Assembly: GCA_963702765.1 (NCBI GenBank)
Contig: CAVPEB010000076.1
Span: forward strand, 1 to 29,248
Direction: 5' to 3'
DNA from: DATMNR01 sp963702765
GTDB taxonomy: Bacteria > Chloroflexota > Ktedonobacteria > Ktedonobacterales > Ktedonobacteraceae
DNA: 29,248 bases
Below the pieces are notes generated by a model. It saw only the letters and a program-made list of their open reading frames with translations, searched no databases and was not told where the DNA came from. The position numbers and the translations under genes were made by a program. Below, one piece after another: positions 23,662 to 29,248 of the stretch (position 1 is its first letter; each line of letters begins with the position of its first letter).

Positions 23662-24330
23662 ATGAGAACATTGCTCAGAACAGAGGGAACACGAACGTCT
23701 TTCATCATTACTGACCTGGATCCGGCATACGCTGAAGTCGCCCAGGACCTTGGCTACGAAGAGATAGAGGCAGGCTTTGCAAAGGCATTCCCGGCCAATA
23801 CTCCTCATCTCGTTTCCATCTTTGAACGGTTTTCCCATTATGCAGAAGAGATGATACTACAGGCAGCCAATGTCCATGCTGTCCCCTGGCAGGAAGCCTT
23901 GCTTGCCTTGTTACAGAGAATTGAGCAGCAGAATATGAACTGGTGGTTAGTAGGGAGTGCTGCTCTTGCTGTACGTGGGTTAAAGGTTGTCCCACATGAT
24001 ATCGATCTCTGTACTGATGATGCCTCTGCCCATACTTTAGGGGTATTGCTTGGTGATTGCTTGATTGAGCCAGTTCAGGATGTACGAGGGTGGGTTTGTA
24101 ACTGGTTCGGCAGAGCCTTTTTGCATACTCGCATTGAATGGGTAGGCGGAGTCGATGAGCACCTGGATGACGATGAAATCAGCGATTTTGGTCCGATAGC
24201 TGCATCTCGCAAAGAAACCATCACCTGGCATGGATATAAGATCCAGGTACCACCACTCGATTTACAACTCATGGTGAGCGAGCGTCGCGGCCTGACTAAT
24301 CGAGTAGAGCAGATTAAAGGTGCTATGTAA
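23662..24330 (+). CDS. Nucleotidyltransferase-fold protein, intact copy
   Basis: The 222-residue protein contains the minimal nucleotidyltransferase signature: Gly98-Ser99 in WWLVGSAALAVRG followed by Asp113-x-Asp115 in HDIDLCTDD, matching G[GS]x(9-13)Dx[DE]. A further acidic patch (DEHLDDDEISDFGP) and a basic helix (SERRGLTNRVEQIKGAM) follow. The N-terminal 90 residues are helical and not recognised (KAFPANTPHLVSIFERFSHYAEEM). It could transfer a nucleotide to an antibiotic, RNA or protein; no partner (HEPN or toxin) is adjacent. AGGAAGGA lies 8 nt before the ATG. It ends just before the MBL gene and may be co-transcribed with it. Confidence 0.75.
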   Translation: MRTLLRTEGTRTSFIITDLDPAYAEVAQDLGYEEIEAGFAKAFPANTPHLVSIFERFSHYAEEMILQAANVHAVPWQEALLALLQRIEQQNMNWWLVGSAALAVRGLKVVPHDIDLCTDDASAHTLGVLLGDCLIEPVQDVRGWVCNWFGRAFLHTRIEWVGGVDEHLDDDEISDFGPIAASRKETITWHGYKIQVPPLDLQLMVSERRGLTNRVEQIKGAM

Positions 24331-24352
24331 CATATAAAAGGAATTGAATCTC

Positions 24353-25225
24353 ATGGATATCTCGCAGGAAAAAACAGGACAACGTTGCCTTGAGATGCGC
24401 TGGCTAGGTGTTGCTGGGATTGAGCTGAGAGTAAACAAGCAGATCCTGGTTATCGATCCGTTTGTGACACGTCCCCCATTCAGACGTATGTGGTTTGGAC
24501 GTATACTTTCTGCCTCTGCCCTTGCTTCTGCCACAGTTCCGCACGGAGATTTCGTACTCGTAACCCATGCTCACTGGGACCATATAATGGACGTGCCAGC
24601 TATTATCAAACAGACAAGAGCCACAGCGTATGGCTCGACAAATACATGCAGAATACTGACGATCCTGGGAGTTCCAGAAGAACATTTCCACGAGATTAAG
24701 GTAGGGGATCAGTTGACCCTGGGGATGTTTCAGGTCGCGATCTTGCAGGCCGAACATGGGCTTGTTCTGGGACGACCTTTCGCAACTGGCACGCTTGCTC
24801 CCAATCTACATCCCCCACTCAAGATGCGAGATTATCGAATGGATACGTGCTTCAGCTTCTTGATTGAGGTTGATGGTTTCCGTTTTCTCGACTGGAGCAG
24901 CGAACAGGTCCACTTAGCTCCTCTCGCTGATGTACTCTTTGTTAAGCCACTACAGAAACCAGCCTACTATGAAGCACTGCTGGGTATAGTGCAACCACGC
25001 GTCGTTATCCCAATTCACTGGGACGACTTCATGCGTCCTCTGTCAGGGCCACTCAGACCCATACTAAAACCACCACGCCTGGCCTTCCAGCCGTTGGCAC
25101 GTGTGGATCTAACGGCATTCAGCCAACTGATCAAGCGCATCGATCCTCAAGTACAGGTGTTCCTTCCCGAAATCTTCCACCCATACGAACTGAGTGAGTT
25201 CCTTCCAGAAAGAAATTTGAACTAA
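24353..25225 (+). CDS. MBL-fold metallo-hydrolase
   Basis: The 290-residue protein has the beta-lactamase-like metal site HxHxDH as His72-A-His74-W-Asp76-His77 in LVTHAHWDHIMD. It opens with RWLGVAGIELRVNKQILVIDPFV, typical of the UlaG/ComA-like MBL group, and has a later VVIPIHWDDF histidine near residue 220. It probably hydrolyses a phosphoester or lactone bond using two metal ions in the cytoplasm. AAAAGGA lies 10 nt before the ATG at 24353. It follows the nucleotidyltransferase gene by 22 bases and may form an operon with it. It converges with the DHFR-family gene with no spacing (stop at 25225 against 25226). Confidence 0.85.
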   Translation: MDISQEKTGQRCLEMRWLGVAGIELRVNKQILVIDPFVTRPPFRRMWFGRILSASALASATVPHGDFVLVTHAHWDHIMDVPAIIKQTRATAYGSTNTCRILTILGVPEEHFHEIKVGDQLTLGMFQVAILQAEHGLVLGRPFATGTLAPNLHPPLKMRDYRMDTCFSFLIEVDGFRFLDWSSEQVHLAPLADVLFVKPLQKPAYYEALLGIVQPRVVIPIHWDDFMRPLSGPLRPILKPPRLAFQPLARVDLTAFSQLIKRIDPQVQVFLPEIFHPYELSEFLPERNLN

Positions 25226-25786
25226 CTATGACTTTACTGGCTGGTACACGAGAAGAACCAAACCGCTCTTAAATGTTCTGGTTTGAACTAAGTTGAGATT
25301 GATCCTATCTGAGAGGTTTTTGAATAGAGGTAGACCTTTTCCTAAAACAACAGGATTCATCATCAGTTGGTATTCATCAATAAGCTCAAGTTTCGTAAGT
25401 TGATCTACAAGAGAACCACTCCCAAATATCATCATATTTTTGCCGGACAGTTGTTTTAACTTAAGGATTTTCTCTTTCGAAATGTCTTGAGCTACCTCTG
25501 TATTCTGCCAATCTGCTTTTTTGAGTGTCGTTGAAAACACCATTTTGTGAGCGTTATTCAATGCTTCGGCAAAGACCGGGTTTGCGGATTTACCCATTGG
25601 AGTAGGCCAGAAACTGGCCATCATGTCATAGGTCACACGTCCAAACAAGAACATATCCGTCGAATCATGTCCTTCATTGCTATATTCAGTGACTTCATCA
25701 TCCCGCACTGCCCAATCTAGTTCTCCATTGGGCCCGGCCATGAAACCATCAAGCGTCACATTTTCAAATGCAAGTATTTTTCTCAT
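25226..25786 (-). CDS. Dihydrofolate reductase family protein (RibD C-terminal-like)
   Basis: The 186-residue protein starts RKILAFENVTLDGFMAGPNGELDWA, the hallmark of the RibD_C/YyaP-type DHFR family. It continues MFLFGRVTYDMMASFWPT and KNMMIFGSGSLVDQLTKLELIDEYQLMMNPVVLGKGLPLF, the NADPH-binding and core strands of the fold. These proteins are NADPH-dependent reductases of mostly unknown substrate. A weak AGGA ribosome site precedes the ATG at 25786. Codon use is more AT-rich than in the neighbours, which hints at a separate origin. Confidence 0.88.
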   Translation of the reverse strand: MRKILAFENVTLDGFMAGPNGELDWAVRDDEVTEYSNEGHDSTDMFLFGRVTYDMMASFWPTPMGKSANPVFAEALNNAHKMVFSTTLKKADWQNTEVAQDISKEKILKLKQLSGKNMMIFGSGSLVDQLTKLELIDEYQLMMNPVVLGKGLPLFKNLSDRINLNLVQTRTFKSGLVLLVYQPVKS

Positions 25787-25892
25787 AACATAGAAATCCT
25801 ATCATAAAAATGTCGAATAATGCCTATTGAAACGTGAAAATCATTAATAGATGGCACTATTACCGATACAACCCATTGATTGGAGGTATCCT

Positions 25893-26351
25893 ATGAATAA
25901 AAGAACCATCGGCATCTTCTTCATTGTCAGTATACTTATGGATCTTATTGGTTTGGGCTTACTCGTCGGGGGTCTTGTTGGTAGTACCTACACTACTAGC
26001 ACGAATGGATACTCTACTAATGCACAGGTAACAAATTTCGGCAATCTGCCACTTTTCATTGCCGGTGTAACTTTGCTTTCTTTGTCTGCAATTCCGTTCC
26101 TGATCGCATGGATTGACGCTCTGATAAACCTGGCTTGCTTTCAAGAATGGGTCTGGTTCGTTCTCATGTTACTCTTTTCGTGGATTACGTTGCTCGTTTA
26201 TCTGATTGCAGGTCCTACCAGGCCTCGCTTTCAACAATATGCACAATATATGCCGCCACAGCAACCACAATATAATCCTCAACAACCGCAGAATTATTCT
26301 CCACCACCACAAAATAACCCACAGCCACCGCAGAACTACCCTCAGTCGTAG
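25893..26351 (+). CDS. Membrane protein with Pro/Gln-rich C-terminal tail
   Basis: The 152-residue protein has three membrane segments (GIFFIVSILMDLIGLGLLVGGLVG, LPLFIAGVTLLSLSAIPFLIAWIDAL and FVLMLLFSWITLLVYLIAG). A low-complexity cytoplasmic or surface tail of about 35 residues follows, made of Pro, Gln, Asn and Tyr (repeats of the type PPQQPQYN, PQNY). A polar Ser/Thr/Asn loop lies between the first two helices. GGAGG is 7 nt before the ATG at 25893. Such tails are common on small Chloroflexota and actinobacterial membrane proteins and may mediate protein contacts. No function can be assigned. Confidence 0.72.
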   Translation: MNKRTIGIFFIVSILMDLIGLGLLVGGLVGSTYTTSTNGYSTNAQVTNFGNLPLFIAGVTLLSLSAIPFLIAWIDALINLACFQEWVWFVLMLLFSWITLLVYLIAGPTRPRFQQYAQYMPPQQPQYNPQQPQNYSPPPQNNPQPPQNYPQS

Positions 26352-26627
26352 CACGGTGTACGAGGTACCAACATCGTAACCCGAAGTGGTTCCTTACGTC
26401 ATAGCCACTAGAAACTTGCAGCTTCCCTGGAAGTATCATAACCGCTCGCTTGCCTGTTTACGATGTATGTACTCAGGAAAGGTTATGAAGATGGTACCTC
26501 ATACGCACAGTTTCGAATGTGATTGCCCAGTTCACATCATCTTAACTGCAAAAAAAGTTCTGGAAGGCGTCTATCATTATAGATAGGAGCATCATCGAAA
26601 GCAAAAATACACAAGCAGGAGCAGTTT

Positions 26628-27062
26628 ATGGACGTAAGGCAATCGCCACCACGAATTCTCTACATCGCAACATGGATAGTAGTCATTGCCATTCTTGGTT
26701 CTCTGCAATGGCTAATAACCGCACCCCCAGCTGCTTTTGCCAACTATCAACCTTTGTTCAAAGCTGCATTCGACTTTGTTTTCGGCAGCATCTTCATTGC
26801 CTGTGGTCTTTTCTATAACTCCTGGTTTGCAAAAATTATGGGAGCGCACAATGCCCCTGGAATCCTACACTTTGGACCAGGTCGTGTTCGCATCGGATAT
26901 ATCGTTGTGGGTGCGATTTTTACGAGCAGCAGATTGGCATGGGTCCGCCGAGTCCGGATACGCTGCCTGCGCCAGATGAGTGGATGCACCGACTGGGGCA
27001 GCTTCCACTTATGCACCAGCCGGGTGAAAAGTGGATGTATAACACGGGAGCCGACGTATTGA
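26628..27062 (+). pseudogene. Membrane protein gene truncated at the duplication border
   Basis: The frame starts at 26628 with AGGAGCAG upstream and codes about 98 native residues with three membrane segments (YIATWIVVIAILGSLQWLI, FKAAFDFVFGSIFIACGLFY and IGYIVVGAIFT). At 26922 the sequence switches to the duplicated block and the frame runs on out of phase with the hydrolase for 46 codons of meaningless sequence. The natural 3' end is missing. If expressed it would give a chimeric membrane protein. Confidence 0.7.
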
Positions 27063-27685
27063 GCGTGTTGATTGCGCGCGCCTCGGGTCAACCATTGGAG
27101 ACATTCTTGCGCGAGCGGATCTTCGAACCGCTCGGCATGAAAGACACCGGTTTCAGCGTACCTGGTGACAAGCTCGACCGTCTAGCAACCAGCTATTGGA
27201 CTAATTTCATGAGTGGGAAGATCGAGGTCTTTGACGCCGCCAAGGGCGGCCAATGGTCTCGCCCGCCTGCATTTCCATCTGGCGCAGGAGGACTGGTTTC
27301 GACGATAGACGACTATCTGGCCTTCGGACAGATGATGCTGAACAATGGCAAACACGGCAGCGAGCGCATTCTATCCAGGCTATCGGTCGAGACTATGACA
27401 ACCGACCAGTTGACGCCTGAGCAGAAAGCTGTTTCTGGCCTGATACCTGGCTACTTTGACAGCCACGGATGGGGATTCGGCATGTCTGTGGTCACCAGGC
27501 GCGACGATATAGCATCGGTACCCGGACGTTACGGTTGGGACGGCGGTATGGGCACCTCATGGTATTCAGACCCGACAGAGGAGATGGTCACCATTCTCAT
27601 GACCCAGCAATCCTGGACTTCCCCCAATCCACCGAATGTCTGCCTCGATTTCTGGACCTCGGCCTATCAGGCAATCGACGACTGA
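26922..27685 (+). pseudogene. Serine hydrolase, copy B, 5'-truncated
   Basis: The frame is open from the border to a proper stop at 27683-27685 (WTSAYQAIDD), with an in-frame ATG at 26939 (GPPSPDTLPAPDEWMHRLGQL). It lacks the whole N-terminal part, including the SxxK nucleophile region found at residues 66-69 of copy A, so it cannot be an active serine hydrolase. The rest matches copy A closely and contains the WMYNTGAD and WGFGMSVV...GWDGGMGTSWYSDP segments. No ribosome site or promoter of its own is evident. Confidence 0.85.
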
Positions 27686-27737
27686 AGCGACTCATATTCG
27701 TGAGGGACGGTTGCTTTATTCAGTCACATTTTTCGAC

Positions 27738-27778
27738 TTGCTAGAGACAAGTCGTCATTGACGGCTTATCTCTAGCAA
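27738..27778. terminator. Long stem-loop between convergent genes, copy B
   Basis: The same stem as in copy A: TTGCTAGAGA (27738-27747) against TCTCTAGCAA (27769-27778), with the inner arms kept and a loop one base shorter. The two arms are unchanged although flanking bases differ. Confidence 0.6.
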
Positions 27779-27837
27779 TAAAAGGCATATTACCTTGTTC
27801 AAGACTTTCTTTGTATGCTCTACGAATGAGTCTGCCT

Positions 27838-28312
27838 CTAAAGATCAATGTGTGGTCGGATCGGTGCCACGGCAGTCAAGAAGAACGCAAATGCCAGGAC
27901 CGCCGCCCAGACCCCAACAATATGGAACCGCTCCGCGCGATTGACTTGCCACTTCCAATTCTTGGGTGGCGCGCTGGGCTGCCAGGTGAGCGTGGCACTG
28001 TTGATAGGGACGGTGCCGATAACCCTGATCACGATCCAGGTGAGTATGTCGACGCCTCCCGCACACCGAAACCAAAAGCCAGGTGTGCCATCCTCCAGAA
28101 CCGTTAGGCAATCCCTAAGCTCCCGCCGGCACAAAAAAAGCGGGTATTAGGACACGCAACCTCATTACCAACGCTTGACGAAGCTGGAGCTGCGACTGTT
28201 CGTCCAAAATCTCGGAAGGCCCACGCAAACCGTAGTGGATCACGAACTCGATGCCAGCCAACATACCGGCAAAGAATAAGTTCACGAAGTCGAGGACAGT
28301 TGCAATATTCAT
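27838..28312 (-). pseudogene. DUF1772 family membrane protein, copy B, frameshifted
   Basis: The first part (NIATVLDFVNLFFAGMLAGIEFVIHYGLRGPSEIL to FVPAGA) stops early. The second part (TPGFWFRCAGGVDILTWIVIRVIGT to FLTAVA) is in another frame. Against copy A, copy B lacks one base in GTTAGGCAATCC and one in AAGCTCCCGCC (about 28105-28130), and its 3' end is changed so that the normal stop is lost. The promoter and both operators are kept. Confidence 0.82.
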
Positions 28313-28350
28313 GCTTCTTTTCTCCTTTCAATTACCTGTATAACATAATG

Positions 28351-28403
28351 CGATATATCGTTATCTTTATTCGAAGATTATACGATATATCGTTAATTGT
28401 CAA
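28351..28403 (-). promoter_or_regulatory. Paired-operator promoter, copy B
   Basis: CGATATATCG at 28351-28360 and 28383-28392, again 32 bp apart. TTGACA (28398-28403, minus) and a perfect TATAAT (28377-28382, minus) flank the second site with 15 bases between. Bases between the operators differ from copy A, while the operators do not. Confidence 0.6.
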
Positions 28404-28581
28404 GGCCAGATTGGAGCGGTTTTTTAAGTGGAGTGCAGGAAGATGAAAATATGCGACTTTGCGTAAAAATCACTCAATATTAAGCACAAAGGGTTTCCCT
28501 TGCATCAGTGTTATACATTAGAGATACATTCTTGTGTTGGATTCAGATCAGAGAAGTCGCTCCCAGTGGAAGGACGCATAG

Positions 28582-29248
28582 AAGAGAACATTGCTCAGAA
28601 CAGAGGGAACACGAACGTCTTTCATCATTACTGACCTGGATCCGGCATACGCTCGAAGTCGCCCAGGACCTTGGCTACGAAGAGATGAGGGCAGGCTTTG
28701 CAAAGGCATTTCCGGCCAATACTCCTCATCTCGTTTCCATCTTTGAACGGTTTTCCCATTATGCAGAAGAGATGGTACTACAGGCAGCCAATGTCCATGA
28801 TGTCCCCTGGCAGGCAGCCTTGTTTGCCTTGTTACAGAGAATTGAGCAGCAGAATATGAACTGGTGGTTAGTAGGGAGTGCTGCTCTTGCGGTACGTGGG
28901 TTTCAGGTTGTCCCACATGATATTGATCTCTGCACTGATGATGCCTCTGCCCATACTTTAGGGGTATTGCTTGGTGATTGCTTGATGAGCCAGTTCAGGA
29001 TGTACGAGGGTGGGTTTGTAACTGGTTCGGCAGAGCCTTCTTGCATACTCGCATTGAATGGGTAGGCGGAGTCGATGAGCACCTGGATGACGATGAAATC
29101 AGCGATTTTGGTCCGATAGCTGCATCTCGCAAAGAAACCATCACCTGGCACGGATATAAGATCCAGGTACCACCACTCGATTTACAACTCATGGTGAGCG
29201 AGCGTCGCGGCCTGACTAATCGAGTAGAGCAGATTAAAGGTGCTATGT
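28582..29248 (+). pseudogene. Nucleotidyltransferase-fold protein, copy B, degenerate
   Basis: Compared with copy A, the start codon is changed from ATG to AAG at 28582. One base is inserted near 28654 (CGCTCGAAG) and one is lost near 28985 (TTGATGAGCC). The middle frame still reads VAQDLGYEEMRAGFAKAFPANTP through to WWLVGSAALAVRGFQVVPHDIDLCTDD, including both motif aspartates, before running into a premature stop at 29065. The 3' end lies at or past the window edge. Confidence 0.82.

Larger units (their letters stand above)
21993..24328 (+). repeat. Direct duplication, copy A
   Basis: This block matches 26922-29248 in the same orientation, starting at ACGAGCAGCAGATTGG in both. It contains the 3' two-thirds of a serine hydrolase, a long stem-loop, a DUF1772 gene, a paired operator and a nucleotidyltransferase gene. 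The copies differ by scattered substitutions and several single-base indels, so the event is not very recent. The offset between copies is about 4.93 kb at the left and 4.92 kb at the right. The match is still unbroken where the window ends. Confidence 0.93.
26922..29248 (+). repeat. Direct duplication, copy B (runs off the window)
   Basis: The same block as 21993-24328, same orientation. The left border falls inside a membrane protein gene at ACGAGCAGCAG, a sequence shared with copy A. The right border lies beyond 29248, so the true length is unknown. Confidence 0.93.

Noticed and set aside
26386..26586. 66-codon frame, or a shorter one from 26484 with AGGAAAGG upstream
   Set aside because: The ribosome site is only 4 bases from the shorter start, the composition is unremarkable and no promoter or homology is recognisable. 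It is not convincing enough to call.

Overview
The window looks like a piece of a large, accessory-rich bacterial chromosome. The mix of genes (a Tat-exported phosphoesterase, a deazaflavin/F420-type oxidoreductase, a GH15 glucoamylase/trehalase, several beta-lactamase-fold serine hydrolases, DUF1772 and DUF4386-like membrane proteins, many TnpB genes and intergenic palindromes) fits a Chloroflexota genome of the Ktedonobacteria type. This is inference from gene content; there is no rRNA or marker gene to prove it.

Layout. 1-3.7 kb: a structured intergenic repeat, a Tat-exported phospholipase C-like phosphoesterase, a convergent dual-specificity phosphatase, a second copy of the structured repeat, and a membrane-anchored beta-propeller protein. 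3.8-5.5 kb: a lone tnpB with its own consensus promoter and a structured 3' tail that may be its guide RNA. 5.6-10.6 kb: a GNAT acetyltransferase overlapping a convergent serine hydrolase, a small unknown protein, a frameshifted zinc alcohol dehydrogenase, a perfect 30-bp inverted repeat and a PLP aminotransferase. 10.6-13.1 kb: a consensus promoter driving a 45-codon cysteine-rich peptide, a protein of unknown family, a frameshifted methyltransferase and a divergent frameshifted TetR regulator with a candidate operator between them. 13.4-15.5 kb: a complete-looking IS607-type element (serine recombinase plus TnpB). 15.5-19.7 kb: F420-type oxidoreductase, frameshifted tandem UspA, DUF1697 protein and frameshifted GH15 enzyme. 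20-29.2 kb: membrane proteins, then a direct duplication of about 2.3 kb (21993-24328 and 26922-29248, running off the window end) separated by an MBL-fold hydrolase, a DHFR-family reductase and two membrane-protein genes.

Main points. (1) The duplicated block has decayed in a complementary way: copy A keeps intact DUF1772 and nucleotidyltransferase genes but a broken serine hydrolase; copy B keeps an open hydrolase frame, without its catalytic serine, and has broken versions of the other two. A paired palindromic operator with fixed 32-bp spacing is kept in both copies. (2) Five otherwise well-preserved single-copy genes carry one single-base frameshift each, so either real decay or uncorrected long-read error must be considered. 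(3) A Cys-rich mini-gene (10827-10964) sits behind one of the best promoters in the window. (4) Both tnpB loci have similar TTGACAAA-type promoters, and the IS607 recombinase looks leaderless. No CRISPR array, rRNA or tRNA was seen.
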